NCBI GenBank assembly: GCA_018971835.1
Contig: JAGWZW010000036.1
Span: forward strand, 1-34,795
Direction: 5' to 3'
Source: Alphaproteobacteria bacterium
GTDB lineage: Bacteria > Pseudomonadota > Alphaproteobacteria > Micropepsales > Micropepsaceae
Length of the DNA stretch: 34,795 nucleotides
How positions within the stretch are numbered: the first letter of the stretch is position 1; every line of letters starts with the position of its first letter. Of this stretch, positions 17,711 through 26,398 are shown in pieces. The translations under genes and the position numbers were made by a program. The notes beneath the pieces were generated by a model. The model saw nothing but the letters and a program-made list of their open reading frames with translations. It had not been told where the DNA came from and did not search any database.

Positions 17711-19317
17711 GCCGGATTGCCGGCTGGTTCTCCGGCCAGTTGCAGCGGCGCGGCCAGGCGCACCGCCCATGTGATCAGCCCCGCCACCACGAAGGTGACG
17801 GCGATGGCGGCCAGCGCCAGCCGCGCCTCCTGCGCGTAGTGCAGCGACTGGTTCAGCCACACCAGCGCCACGCCCACGGGCGGCCGGCCGGCCGGATAGA
17901 GCAACTCGGAAATAGGAAGTTCGAAGAAGACCTGCGCAAAGGCCATCATCCAGCCCCAGACGAAGGGCCGCGCCAGCAGCGGGCCCTCGACATCCAGCAC
18001 GCGCGCGCTCCACGCTACGCCGTGCAGCCGTGCCGCTTCGGAAAGGTTGGGATGGATGTGCTCGATCGGCGTTTGCAGGAAGCGCAGCAGCATCGGCACC
18101 TGCACCGCCACATAGGCAATGACGAGCAACAGCGGCGTGCCGTAAAGCGGCAACGCATCCGAGTTGAAGGCGATGAGATAGGCCGCGCCCAGCACGACGC
18201 CCGGCAGCGCCATGTTGGCTAGCGAAATCGCATTGAGCAGATGGGTGAAGCGGCCGGCCCGCGCCCGTTGGCGCAGCAGCACTGGCGCGGCGATGGAGAC
18301 GGCGGCGAGCGCCGCCAGCACGGCATACAACGTGGAATAGACAAGGCTGTCCCACGGCACCGGCCGCGCGGCCAGATCGCGCACCGGCGAGAGGGCGGCG
18401 ATCACGATGTTGGCGCCCGGCACCGCAACGCCCAATCCGGCGAGCAGCAGCAGACCAAGACAGGCCAGCATACGCTCGACCACCGAACATGAAGGCGGCG
18501 GCACCACGCGGCGGCGGCCATGCACCAGTGCGCCGGAATAGCGCCCGCTGAAATGAAGCTGCACCAGCGCCGCCAGCACCGCGAGGCCGACAAGTTGCCA
18601 GCTCAGCAGCGCCGCGCCGCGGAAATCCACTGGCGTCGTTGCCAGCCGTTCGTAGATGGCATAGGTCACGATCGGCAGATGAATCTGCGCACCCAGCGTC
18701 GCCGGAATGCCGAATTCCTGAATGTTCTCGACGAAGACGATGGCGAAGGCGGACGCGGCGGAGGGCAGCAACAATTGCAGCAGCGTCGCACGGCGGCGCA
18801 GCGCGCTCTTGATGTGCAGGCTGGCGGCGTCGCCCAGCTCCGCGCCAATCACCCGCCAGCTGTTGCGCGCGGCGAGCACCGCGAAGGGCAGCCCCTTCAG
18901 TCCGAGCAGGAAGACAACGCCCGCCTCGCTGAAGAACACACCGGCCAGCCACCCATGCGCAAAAGCGGGCAGGGTGAAGAATATCTGCCAGCCCGTGGTC
19001 ATCAGATAGCTCGGCGTGATGAAGATCAGCCACAGCACCAGCATCGTCAGATGGCTGCCGGCCCAGCGCCGGCGTTCGAACACGAAGGCGATCGCGATGC
19101 CGGCTGCCAGCGCCCACAGCGTGCTTTCCAGCGCAATGCGGACGCTGTTCGTCAACGCATCGGCGCTCAGCACGCCGGCAAAGGAAAGCCCGCCGCTCGA
19201 GCCGCTGAGGAAGGGCAGCAGCAGGAAACGGATCACCGGATAGAGCGTCAGCCCTGCGAACAGCTGCAGCAGAAACATGCCGGGCAGCGAGCGTGTGAAG
19301 GCGCGTACAACTGTCAC
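17707..19317 (-). CDS. ABC importer permease, FbpB type (two fused permease domains)
   Basis: Inner-membrane permease of 536 residues with two homologous binding-protein-dependent transport domains in one chain, as in FbpB/AfuB. Each half ends in an EAA-type coupling loop: GAELGDAASLHIKSALRR in the first and LSEAARLHGVAWSARVLD in the second. About 12 hydrophobic helices are seen. I chose GTG 19317, which overlaps the stop of the binding-protein gene as GTGA; a GTG nine codons upstream (19344) would add residues without a better ribosome site. Substrate class is set by the partner binding protein. Confidence 0.9.
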   Translation of the reverse strand: MTVVRAFTRSLPGMFLLQLFAGLTLYPVIRFLLLPFLSGSSGGLSFAGVLSADALTNSVRIALESTLWALAAGIAIAFVFERRRWAGSHLTMLVLWLIFITPSYLMTTGWQIFFTLPAFAHGWLAGVFFSEAGVVFLLGLKGLPFAVLAARNSWRVIGAELGDAASLHIKSALRRRATLLQLLLPSAASAFAIVFVENIQEFGIPATLGAQIHLPIVTYAIYERLATTPVDFRGAALLSWQLVGLAVLAALVQLHFSGRYSGALVHGRRRVVPPPSCSVVERMLACLGLLLLAGLGVAVPGANIVIAALSPVRDLAARPVPWDSLVYSTLYAVLAALAAVSIAAPVLLRQRARAGRFTHLLNAISLANMALPGVVLGAAYLIAFNSDALPLYGTPLLLVIAYVAVQVPMLLRFLQTPIEHIHPNLSEAARLHGVAWSARVLDVEGPLLARPFVWGWMMAFAQVFFELPISELLYPAGRPPVGVALVWLNQSLHYAQEARLALAAIAVTFVVAGLITWAVRLAAPLQLAGEPAGNPA

Positions 19318-20327
19318 CTGGCCAGTACCGTCTTGCTGAACCACGCGTTCACTTCATCCTCGCGCGGGCCCCAGAGCGCCGGATCGAGCACCGTGACCGA
19401 AAGCGAGCCGAGCGGCGGCAGAATCTTCGGCGCTGCGACATCCTTCGTCAGGGGCCAGTAATTGCCGTCGCCTTCGCCTTTCTGCTGGCGCAGTTTCTGA
19501 ATCGCGGGCGACATGGCAAAGCGGATGAACTTCTCCGCCGCGGCGCGCATCTGCGGCGACAGGCCGGGCGCCGCGCAGATCACGCTGGGCAGCGCGAACG
19601 CCGGATCGGGAATCCGCACCCTGAGCATGGGATACTGCGAGGCCGTGTACCACGCTGCCGAGGACTGCGTGACGGCGAGCCCTATGTCACCACCACGAAG
19701 CGCTGCCAGCGTGTTGGCGTTCTTGGTATAGACGTGCAGGCCGTTTGCCTTCAGCGCCAGCACATAGGCCTGGCCCTTCGGCCAGCCGCCCGCCTGCTGC
19801 AACATGCCGGCGAGCAGCGGATACATCGGCCCGGAGATCGCCGGATTGTTCATGCCCACGGCGCCTTTCAGCGCCGGCGAGAGCAAAGCCGCCCAATGCG
19901 CCGGCGGAGCGGCGAGCGTGGCGTGATAGGTGAAGGCGCCGGCCAGCGTCAGGCCTGTCGGTGTATAGGCGCCATCGGCTGGAATCAGCGCGCGGCCGGT
20001 CTTATTCCAAGGCAGATCGGGCACACTGTGTTTCGCCAGCAGACCCGCGCGATCGAGCGCCGCGGCGGCGAGGTCGCCGTCGAACCACAGCAGTGACCAG
20101 GCCGGGCGATGGCCCTCCGCCGAAACTTTGGCGAGCAGCGCGCCGGTGGAGACATCGACCAGCGTGACATCGATGCCGGTTTGCTGCTTGAACGCCGCCG
20201 CTACGGCCGGGCCGTAATCCACGGCGCTATAGAGCACCAGCCCCTGCGATTGGCGCGGCCACAGGACGTAGAGCGCCCCGGCGACAATCACCGCCAAAAC
20301 AGCCACGATCACCAGAATACGCCTCAT
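19314..20327 (-). CDS. Periplasmic substrate-binding protein, Fe(III)/FbpA-like (type 2)
   Basis: A 337-residue extracytoplasmic binding protein anchored or secreted by an N-terminal hydrophobic segment (about 4-22). The fold and sequence (LVLYSAVD start, WFDGD, NNPAISGP) match the iron/thiamine/aminoethylphosphonate group of ABC binding proteins. In FbpA a Tyr-Tyr pair binds Fe(III); here the corresponding stretch reads SSAAWYTA, with only one Tyr, so iron as the ligand is not certain. It is followed by permease and ATPase genes with coding overlaps, and lies 127 bp downstream of the TonB receptor. Confidence 0.87.
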   Translation of the reverse strand: MRRILVIVAVLAVIVAGALYVLWPRQSQGLVLYSAVDYGPAVAAAFKQQTGIDVTLVDVSTGALLAKVSAEGHRPAWSLLWFDGDLAAAALDRAGLLAKHSVPDLPWNKTGRALIPADGAYTPTGLTLAGAFTYHATLAAPPAHWAALLSPALKGAVGMNNPAISGPMYPLLAGMLQQAGGWPKGQAYVLALKANGLHVYTKNANTLAALRGGDIGLAVTQSSAAWYTASQYPMLRVRIPDPAFALPSVICAAPGLSPQMRAAAEKFIRFAMSPAIQKLRQQKGEGDGNYWPLTKDVAAPKILPPLGSLSVTVLDPALWGPREDEVNAWFSKTVLAR

Positions 20328-20401
20328 GCCTCACCGGTCTCCCGACGGACCTGACAATTCAATCTACAGGTCACAGTTTTATGACACGTCCAGCGGCGGA
20401 C

Positions 20402-20446
20402 CGGCCGGGCACCCGGGCAGGGGAAGGCCCGATCGATGCCCGGCCG
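20402..20446 (-). terminator. Stem-loop between TonB receptor and binding-protein genes
   Basis: CGGCCGGGCA pairs with TGCCCGGCCG across a 25-base GC-rich loop, just after the receptor stop. No T-run follows on the minus strand, so it is more likely an attenuating or stabilising hairpin that lowers ABC-gene expression relative to the receptor than a full terminator. Confidence 0.35.
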
Positions 20447-20454
20447 TCCCCCCG

Positions 20455-22770
20455 CTACCAGAACTTCTTCGAAACGGAGAAGAACACACTGCGGCCCGGC
20501 TGCGTCCAGTAGAGCGGATCGCCGTTCTGCACCGTGTAGCCGGCCAGATTGACGATCTTGGTGACGTCGGTCAGGTTCTGGACCTGCAGCTTGAGCGAGG
20601 TGCCATCCAGCGGCGAACCGGTGTTCTCGACATTGTAGCCGAGCGAGCCATCGACGGTGAAAACCGGCGACAGGCCCTGAGTCTGGCCCGAATCGCCGTA
20701 GCGCGAACCGACCCATTTGCCGAGCAGCGAACCGTAGATGCCGTTCTGATTGTAGATCACGCCCAGCGCGCCGGTAGTCTCCGGTGCATTCGAAATCCAT
20801 TGATGGGTTTGCTTGTCCTTGGCGCTGTTGAGCGAACCGTTGGCATAGACGCTAAAGCCGTAACCGAGGAAATAGGTCGCCTCGGCTTCGAGGCCCTCAT
20901 AGGTCACGCCGCCATTGTTGATGCATTTGGGCTGCCCGCCGACGTTCGTGCAGGTAATCAGGTTGGAAAAGTCGATGTAGTAGGCATCGGCCGCCGCGAC
21001 GAGATTGGGCAGGTGCAGCGAGGTGCCGATCTGGTAGTTCCACGTCGTATCGGGCGCGTAGTCGGTCTTGTTCGGCGTGTTGTGGTCGAAATAGTTTTCG
21101 TTCGGCGCCAGGAAGCCCTTGGCGATCTGGCCATAGACCGCCCAATTGGGCTGGATGAGGTAATTGGCGGAGATCGAGGGCAGCACCGAATCGAAGGTGT
21201 TGTCGTAGACTTGCGGGTTGCCGGTCTTCACATTGACCGGTGCATTGACGCTGCGGTTGAAATAGGAATAGCGCAGGCCCGGCGACACGGTGAGGCCATC
21301 GAGCGGTTGCCAGTCGAGCTGCAGATAAGGCTGGAGCGTCGTCAGGTTCTGGGTCAGGAGCCGGTCGATGCCGTTCAGTGTGATGTAGCCGCCCAGACCG
21401 TTCGAGACGTTATATTGTGCGCCCGTATTGGGATCGATGTTGCGCACGCCGTTCTCCGGGCCCATCGTCATGTCGACTTCATAGAGCGAACGCGCATTGA
21501 ACTGGTGGTCGTACCAAAGACCGGTCTTGATGTCGCCGAAGGCGAATTCCTTGGTCAGCCGGAAGATGGTGCCGACAGAGCGGTAGTCCATCTGCAGCTT
21601 CTGTCCGGGTACGTCATTGGGATAATATGTGCCGCCGGTTCCGCCGGTGCCGGAGGCCGGGTCGCAGTCCGTGCCTGGCGTGCCCGGGCCGGTGCCGACG
21701 CAGGTGCCGTTGGGGAAGCCGCTATTGGGGTTGGTGCCAATAAAGCCGTTCGGGTCAAAACCGTTGAAGCCGCGGTGATAATAGGCGTAGGTGTAGGCCT
21801 TCATGTCCAGCGACCAGCCGTCGCCGAACTGCGAGGCGAGGTCGGCATATTCGAAATCGGTGGTGATGCGGTCGTAGTTGTAGCCGTAGTAGTTCTGGTT
21901 GGCGGGGTCTTTCGACAACCCGAAATTGGGCCCGAACTGGGCGATCTGCTGGGCCGTGGCGCCGATCGAGATGTTCTGGTGGACATGGTTGAGAGAGGCT
22001 GCGATCGCCAGCGTCGTATGGTTGCCGAGCGGTTGGACGATCTTGAGGAACAGGTTCTGGCGGGCCTGCTTCTCATTGGTCAGATAGCCGTCGCTGCTGA
22101 GCCCTTCGGCGTTGAGCAGAACGCGGGTGCCGCCGGTAGCCCCGATTGCGCCGGTATTGAATTCCGCGCCATAGACCAGCGTGTTGAAGCTGCCATAGCT
22201 GATATAGGGGGTGACGTTAAAGGCGTCGGTCGGTGCCTTGGAGAGAATCGAAACCGTGCCGCCGAAGTTTGCCTCGCCGATCGTCGCCGCCGTGCCGGGA
22301 CCGCGATCGATGCTGATGGCGCCGAAGTCGTGCGAGACGAAGAATGAGGTGGTATGGTGCGTGAAATCGTTGGCATCGCCCCACGGAATGCCGTCATACG
22401 TCACGTTGAACTGCCCGTCCTGGAAGCCGCGGATGGTGATGTTCTGGCTCTCGGCGAGGCCGGGGCCGTTGGGCGCGGTATCGAACACGCTCGGCGAATA
22501 CTTGATGGCTTCGTCATAATTTCCGGTCTGCGGCAGGTTGCGGTTGATGAAGTCCTGCGAGATCAGCGAGGTCGGCTGAATGGCATCCAGCGGCGTCGAG
22601 GTCGGCGCCGCGGCCAGCGCCGGGTTGGTGACGCGGCTGCCGGTCACCGTGATGGTTTCGACCGGCGAGGTTTGTGCCAGCGCCGGTGCCGAAACCAGCG
22701 CGGTTGCACATGCCCCCAAATAAAGTGCTGTTTTAAGAATCTGTCTGACGTCCTGCTTGACCCTAGCCAT
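20455..22770 (-). CDS. TonB-dependent outer-membrane receptor
   Basis: A 771-residue gated beta-barrel. There is a signal peptide to about residue 32 (APALAQ), a TonB-box-like ETITVTG at 38-44, a plug domain (about 60-180; IRGFQDGQFNVTYDGIPWGD and IDRGPGTAATIG), then a 22-strand-type barrel ending in an aromatic residue (KKFW). Receptors of this type import siderophores, heme or other large scarce nutrients. A disulfide-capable extracellular loop (CVGTGPGTPGTDC) and a second pair (CTN...PKC) are visible. It heads the leftward uptake cluster and is divergent from two atypical regulators, which may control it. No clear Fur box was found upstream. Confidence 0.93.
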   Translation of the reverse strand: MARVKQDVRQILKTALYLGACATALVSAPALAQTSPVETITVTGSRVTNPALAAAPTSTPLDAIQPTSLISQDFINRNLPQTGNYDEAIKYSPSVFDTAPNGPGLAESQNITIRGFQDGQFNVTYDGIPWGDANDFTHHTTSFFVSHDFGAISIDRGPGTAATIGEANFGGTVSILSKAPTDAFNVTPYISYGSFNTLVYGAEFNTGAIGATGGTRVLLNAEGLSSDGYLTNEKQARQNLFLKIVQPLGNHTTLAIAASLNHVHQNISIGATAQQIAQFGPNFGLSKDPANQNYYGYNYDRITTDFEYADLASQFGDGWSLDMKAYTYAYYHRGFNGFDPNGFIGTNPNSGFPNGTCVGTGPGTPGTDCDPASGTGGTGGTYYPNDVPGQKLQMDYRSVGTIFRLTKEFAFGDIKTGLWYDHQFNARSLYEVDMTMGPENGVRNIDPNTGAQYNVSNGLGGYITLNGIDRLLTQNLTTLQPYLQLDWQPLDGLTVSPGLRYSYFNRSVNAPVNVKTGNPQVYDNTFDSVLPSISANYLIQPNWAVYGQIAKGFLAPNENYFDHNTPNKTDYAPDTTWNYQIGTSLHLPNLVAAADAYYIDFSNLITCTNVGGQPKCINNGGVTYEGLEAEATYFLGYGFSVYANGSLNSAKDKQTHQWISNAPETTGALGVIYNQNGIYGSLLGKWVGSRYGDSGQTQGLSPVFTVDGSLGYNVENTGSPLDGTSLKLQVQNLTDVTKIVNLAGYTVQNGDPLYWTQPGRSVFFSVSKKFW

Positions 22771-22967
22771 TTGACTTCGTGCCCCTCGCGAATGGTTGCG
22801 GTTGGAAACCGCGCGGGAACCTAGCGATGGGCCAGGCAGGCTGCCTGACGGAAGGCTGGCGAAAATTTAAATTGAACCGGATTGTGCAAGCGCGGCATAT
22901 CATTAGCCACATGTCTGATTTCGTTGAATATTTTTAGACAGTTTTGTTACAGCGGTGGAGATCGGCC

Positions 22968-23666
22968 ATGCCGCGCAGTCTGCTCTTCGTTGAATTGGGC
23001 GCGAAACCTGCGCGCGAACTCCGGCGCGGGTTCGCCGCCGAAGGCTTCAAGATCGATACGGCAACCGGCGCCCACCATGCCAAGAACATGGTGGCGATGC
23101 GCCGTTACGACGCCGAGGTCTTGTTTGGCGACGGCTTTGTCATGTTGCAGCGCTGCCTGGAGCGGCACGGCCGGGATATCGCAAACGCCGGTGTTCCATT
23201 GATTGCGGTCGCCAGCCTGACGGAAGATGAAGAAGTACGCCTTCTGGATGCGGGTGCCTCGCTCTGTGTGTCGCCGGAGGTATCGTTTGCCGAGGCGCTG
23301 TCCCGGCTGCGCGCGCTGATCGAGATCGCCGAAGGATTTCCGCGGCATTACCGGATACGCGATCTGGGTATCGATCCGGTGGCGCGCCGCGCAAGCCGCG
23401 GCGGGGTAGCACTCAACCTCAGGCCGCGCGAATTCGACCTTCTGGTTTATCTCGCCGAGCGCACAGGCGAGACCGTTTCGGGCGCGGAACTGCATAGCGC
23501 CTTCTGGTCAAGTCAGCCGTTTTCGCGCACGCGCGTCGCCGTGCAGGTTCACAATTTGCGTCGTGCGATCGGCAAGACACGGCAGGCGCCGTTGCTGCAT
23601 ACGGTCCGGCCGGACGGCTATGTGCTTTGCGCCACGCCGCCTGCGCGGTTGCGCAGGGCGTCGTGA
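22968..23666 (+). CDS. OmpR-like winged-helix regulator with degenerate receiver domain (first of pair)
   Basis: A 232-residue protein. Residues 3-118 have the length and pattern of a response-regulator receiver, but the acidic pair is replaced (VELGAK), Phe stands where the phospho-Asp should be (YDAEVLFGD), and the conserved Lys is absent (LCVSPEV). Residues 130-222 form a clear OmpR/PhoB winged helix (LRPREFDLLVYLAERTGETVS; RVAVQVHNLRRAIGK; TVRPDGYVL). It therefore probably acts without phosphorylation. Start ATG 22968 has GGAG eight bases upstream. It lies 25 bp before a second regulator of the same kind, with no histidine kinase nearby. Confidence 0.9.
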   Translation: MPRSLLFVELGAKPARELRRGFAAEGFKIDTATGAHHAKNMVAMRRYDAEVLFGDGFVMLQRCLERHGRDIANAGVPLIAVASLTEDEEVRLLDAGASLCVSPEVSFAEALSRLRALIEIAEGFPRHYRIRDLGIDPVARRASRGGVALNLRPREFDLLVYLAERTGETVSGAELHSAFWSSQPFSRTRVAVQVHNLRRAIGKTRQAPLLHTVRPDGYVLCATPPARLRRAS

Positions 23667-23691
23667 GTGGAGCATCGGGGGCAAGTAGATC

Positions 23692-24369
23692 ATGCGCTGT
23701 CTGCTGATCGGTGAGGATGTGCCGCCATTGCAGCGGCTCGCGCGCGTATTCCGGGAACTGGGCTGGGATATTCACACCATTTCGTCGCTGGCGGTGGATG
23801 CGCAACTCCGCAAGGACGCGGAACTGGCGGCGATCTGCACGCCGCAAGGCGCCGATCGCCTCGAACGCGAACTGGTGCAGGCGCGCCGCCTGCTGCCGGC
23901 GGCCATCGTTGTGGCCGTGGGGGATTTCTCGGTGGATGCGCGCATGCGGGCGCTGGCGCTGGGTGCGAGCGACTATCTGCCGATCGATGTTTCGAGTCGG
24001 CTTCTGTCTGCGCGGCTGTCCGCTCTGATGCGGCTGCGCCGCGATCCCGCAGGCGATGTGCTCGATGCCGGCGGATTGCATGTCGACATACAATACCGGC
24101 GCATCCGGGACGACGCCGGCGAACTGACGCTGTCGCAGAAGGAGTTCGAGCTGTTGGCATTGTTCGTGCGGCATATCGGCTCGACATTGACGCGCAGCGA
24201 ACTGATGGAGAAGTTGTGGACGGGCGGCGCGTTGATCGACGACAATGCGCTCGAAGTCCACGTTTCACGCTTGCGCCGCAAACTGCATCCGCGGTTCGGC
24301 GGGCGCATCACCACGGTGCGCGGGGTCGGCTACCGGCTGGACGTTCCTGAGGCGGTGCCCAGGTCTTAG
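23692..24369 (+). CDS. OmpR-like winged-helix regulator with degenerate receiver domain (second of pair)
   Basis: A 225-residue paralogue-like neighbour of the preceding gene. The receiver region (1-115) keeps an acidic ED near residue 8, but the phospho-acceptor strand reads ELAAICTPQG and the conserved Lys position reads YLPIDV, so phosphorylation is unlikely. The C-terminal winged helix (about 125-218) is canonical (LSQKEFELLALFVRH; ALEVHVSRLRRKL; TVRGVGYRL). The two proteins may form a heterodimer. Their divergence from the TonB receptor suggests control of that uptake locus. The start ATG 23692 follows a GGGGGC-containing stretch. Confidence 0.9.
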   Translation: MRCLLIGEDVPPLQRLARVFRELGWDIHTISSLAVDAQLRKDAELAAICTPQGADRLERELVQARRLLPAAIVVAVGDFSVDARMRALALGASDYLPIDVSSRLLSARLSALMRLRRDPAGDVLDAGGLHVDIQYRRIRDDAGELTLSQKEFELLALFVRHIGSTLTRSELMEKLWTGGALIDDNALEVHVSRLRRKLHPRFGGRITTVRGVGYRLDVPEAVPRS

Positions 24370-24415
24370 AAGCAATCCGTTACCGATGGCTCCCGGCCGG
24401 GCAAGGACTGAACTG

Positions 24416-24448
24416 GCGGGCAGGGAGCCCGCTCATTGTTCGTTTTTT
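24416..24448 (+). terminator. Probable terminator after the regulator pair
   Basis: GCGGGC-AGGGA-GCCCGC forms a stem, followed ten bases later by six Ts (24443-24448). The gap between stem and T-run is longer than ideal for intrinsic termination. Confidence 0.45.
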
Positions 24449-24493
24449 CAGCATGATCAAATTGTTATAGAGTTCTTTATACAAAAACGTTCC

Positions 24494-24670
24494 ATGCCGC
24501 AACAAATCCGCAAGGATGACATCATCCAGATTCGCGCCCGCCGAGACCAAGGCGATGCTGAACCGCGCCGCGCAGTCGCGCGGCCACAACCTGTCGGGGT
24601 TCATGCTGGAGAGCGCAAGGCGGCAGGACGAGGAGGCGATCGCGCGGGCGACAATGCCTTGGCAGCGCGC
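24494..24670 (+). pseudogene. Frameshifted DUF1778 (TacA-type) antitoxin remnant
   Basis: From ATG 24494 the reading begins MPQQIRKDDIIQIRA, then leaves frame in a C-rich run near 24535. In the next frame it continues APAETKAMLNRAAQSRG then HNLSGFMLESARRQDEEAI, the ribbon-helix-helix core of DUF1778 antitoxins. Restoring one base would join the two parts. Similarity fades after about 24665, and no GNAT toxin partner follows; 24671-24903 holds no gene I can support. The end coordinate is approximate. A sequencing error is possible, but the missing toxin suggests a decayed module. Confidence 0.6.
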
Positions 24671-24903
24671 TACGAGGCGCCGCGCTGGCCGCGGCCTTCA
24701 CATACTGGACCTGTCTGTGGATCACTTGCGGGCCGCAGTGACCGTCGCATACCAGCCATTCCCGGCCTCCGGGGTCTGCAGATTGCGGATTATGTCGAGT
24801 AGCACGCATCGCTTACGATAGTTTCCCGATATGCCGCAGGATCGGCGATTCAGCGGTTGATCGCCGATGTACGGCAATGGATCAGATCGACGTCGCTCTG
24901 ATA

Positions 24904-25251
24904 CTAATGGCTCAGAACCTCCTTCAGCACAACGGCCTGATTGTGCTCTCCGTCACGTGCGCCATAGAGGAGCGTCAGGCGGCCTTGGCGCGCCAGATGT
25001 CGTAACCTCTTCAACTCCTCAGATGCCGAGGCAAGTTCCGCCTTGTATCTCTTGCGAAATTCGCTCCACCGCCTCGGGTCGTGGCCGAACCACTGACGCA
25101 GAGCACCGCTGGGTGCGATTTCCTTGAGCCATAGGTCGATCTCGGCCTTCGATTTGGGCAACCCGCGCGGCCAGAGGCGATCCACCAATACCCTTGTACC
25201 ATCGTTCGCCGCGGCGGGTTCGTAGATTCTCTTCAATCGGATATCGGACAC
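24904..25251 (-). CDS. DUF488 family protein
   Basis: A 115-residue protein of the DUF488 (YeaO-like) family, recognised by RLKRIYEP near the start, DGTRVLVDRLWPRGL, the WFGHDPRRWSEFRKRY segment and a TLLYGARDGEHNQAVVL end. Function in the family is unknown; members are often near stress or heme/oxidant genes. GTG 25251 is preceded by GGAGG at five bases and matches the usual N-terminus, so the ATG at 25263 (whose own codons contain that ribosome site) is not chosen. A palindromic GTCTTTGT-N6-ACAAAGAC site lies 76-97 bp upstream, with a TATCAT -10-like element at 25299-25304. Confidence 0.9.
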   Translation of the reverse strand: MSDIRLKRIYEPAAANDGTRVLVDRLWPRGLPKSKAEIDLWLKEIAPSGALRQWFGHDPRRWSEFRKRYKAELASASEELKRLRHLARQGRLTLLYGARDGEHNQAVVLKEVLSH

Positions 25252-25326
25252 GACATCCTCCATTGTATATTTCAGTTCGGCATTCGCCAGAACCACCAAT
25301 GATAACTTATCATTCTTTTACGTTAC

Positions 25327-25348
25327 GTCTTTGTGGGCGGACAAAGAC
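25327..25348. promoter_or_regulatory. Perfect 22-bp operator GTCTTTGT-N6-ACAAAGAC (site 1)
   Basis: GTCTTTGT and ACAAAGAC flank GGGCGG. The centre is about 44 bp upstream of the transcription start predicted from TATCAT (25304-25299, minus strand), close to the class II activator position for the DUF488 gene. It could also serve the rightward gene at 25440. Confidence 0.6.
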
Positions 25349-25439
25349 ACTCCAAAGTCAGTACGTTAAGTAGAGTCCCTAATACCATCATGAACAGTGC
25401 TCTTGCCGAAAATCACAACTGAACAGAAATGGGTATGAG

Positions 25440-25805
25440 ATGCTGATACAGGGTAGCCGAATAACAGACGTACCCGCCGACGGAAGAAGCGCTCACAGAA
25501 AGAGGAAGATCACGCCTTGCTGCACAGGAAGAGGGTGGCCGCCGCCCCACGAAGGACTTTCGGCACTGGTTGATCTCGGAATGTCTGACGAGCAACTCGC
25601 CTTCTATTTTTGCGTCGAGCCGCAACGCGTAAAGCGCTACCGCAAGAGATTTGGAATTGGCTTTAGTCGAGATGCACAGTTACGATCCGAGTTCGATGGT
25701 GCCGCGCCATTGGCCACCCCAGACTGCCCAGTGATTCAGCCGCAGATCCGGATCAACGGCCATGTTCCCAGGCCGCGACGCACGGCAGGCGAATATCATG
25801 TTTGA
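25440..25805 (+). CDS. Hypothetical protein with HTH-like segment
   Basis: A 121-residue basic protein that I cannot assign. The middle (about 40-75: LSALVDLGMSDEQLAFYF then a basic helix) resembles short helix-turn-helix domains of small hypothetical regulators seen in alphaproteobacteria. The N- and C-terminal thirds look low in structure. Start ATG 25440 is weakly supported. It stands alone between two leftward genes, 92 bp downstream of palindromic site 1. Confidence 0.5.
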   Translation: MLIQGSRITDVPADGRSAHRKRKITPCCTGRGWPPPHEGLSALVDLGMSDEQLAFYFCVEPQRVKRYRKRFGIGFSRDAQLRSEFDGAAPLATPDCPVIQPQIRINGHVPRPRRTAGEYHV

Positions 25806-25880
25806 ACGGATGCCGGCCAAAATGACTGTAACGCCGCATTAGCCCTGGTCGTCGGATGCTGTGGAGCGCGAGGCAAACAC

Positions 25881-26324
25881 CTAAGCGACCGCTTTCGAAA
25901 GTTCAGGGCGAGCTTCGTCAGTCGCCTTTGCGCGTGCTTCAAGCGAAACCAGAAAGCGCCATGCAAAGGCGAGAGTCGTCAGAAAAAGTCCGGGGTAACC
26001 CACGCCCGTCAGCAAATATGGCAACGTCGGATCGCCCAACACACGCACGCGCGCGAGGTTGAAACTCAGCAAATCTAGCGTGATGACAGCGCCGAAGATC
26101 CACATCGACATCAACCAGATACCCGCCTCGAAGCCGGTCAGCGGCCGTCCCCAGCCCGTCGCCGCGCGCTGACGGTAGGGCGTTTCATGAGGGTAGCGGC
26201 CAGCGTCGCCCGTCGTCAGCAACCTTTTCCGCCGTCCAAGCGTAAACAGATCGTAGCCGAGAATCCCGGCTCCTGCGGCAAAAACGATGCCGAACAATGG
26301 GAGCAGCAATTTGAAGACACCCAT
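25881..26324 (-). CDS. Small polytopic membrane protein, unknown
   Basis: A 147-residue protein with an N-terminal helix (4-26), a conserved-looking cytosolic stretch (RRKRLLTTGDAGRYPHE), and three further helices (about 65-85, 98-118). It ends in a charged tail. No family is recognised. I chose ATG 26324, since the reading frame upstream of it has poor protein character and would contain the palindromic operator site 2. That operator lies 53-74 bp upstream of this start. Confidence 0.65.
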   Translation of the reverse strand: MGVFKLLLPLFGIVFAAGAGILGYDLFTLGRRKRLLTTGDAGRYPHETPYRQRAATGWGRPLTGFEAGIWLMSMWIFGAVITLDLLSFNLARVRVLGDPTLPYLLTGVGYPGLFLTTLAFAWRFLVSLEARAKATDEARPELSKAVA

Positions 26325-26376
26325 ATGGTCGCCGACCTGACTCGTTGCGGAAGATTGGCCTTGGCGGATGCCCCCT

Positions 26377-26398
26377 GTCTTTGTTCGCCAACAAAGAC
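26377..26398. promoter_or_regulatory. Perfect 22-bp operator GTCTTTGT-N6-ACAAAGAC (site 2)
   Basis: GTCTTTGT and ACAAAGAC flank TCGCCA; the extended arms are nine bases (GTCTTTGTT/AACAAAGAC). It is 53-74 bp upstream of the membrane-protein start at 26324 and has exactly the half-sites and spacing of site 1. Confidence 0.65.

Noticed and set aside
16061..17839. 592-codon plus-strand frame
   Set aside because: Spans several well-supported minus-strand genes antisense and has no domain character.
20326..22347. 673-codon plus-strand frame opposite the TonB receptor
   Set aside because: Antisense shadow; the opposite strand has signal peptide, plug and barrel features.
22771..22967. Fur box between the TonB receptor and the regulator pair
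   Set aside because: AT-rich stretches exist, including AATTTAAATT, but no 19-bp Fur-like or Irr-like pattern could be read with confidence.
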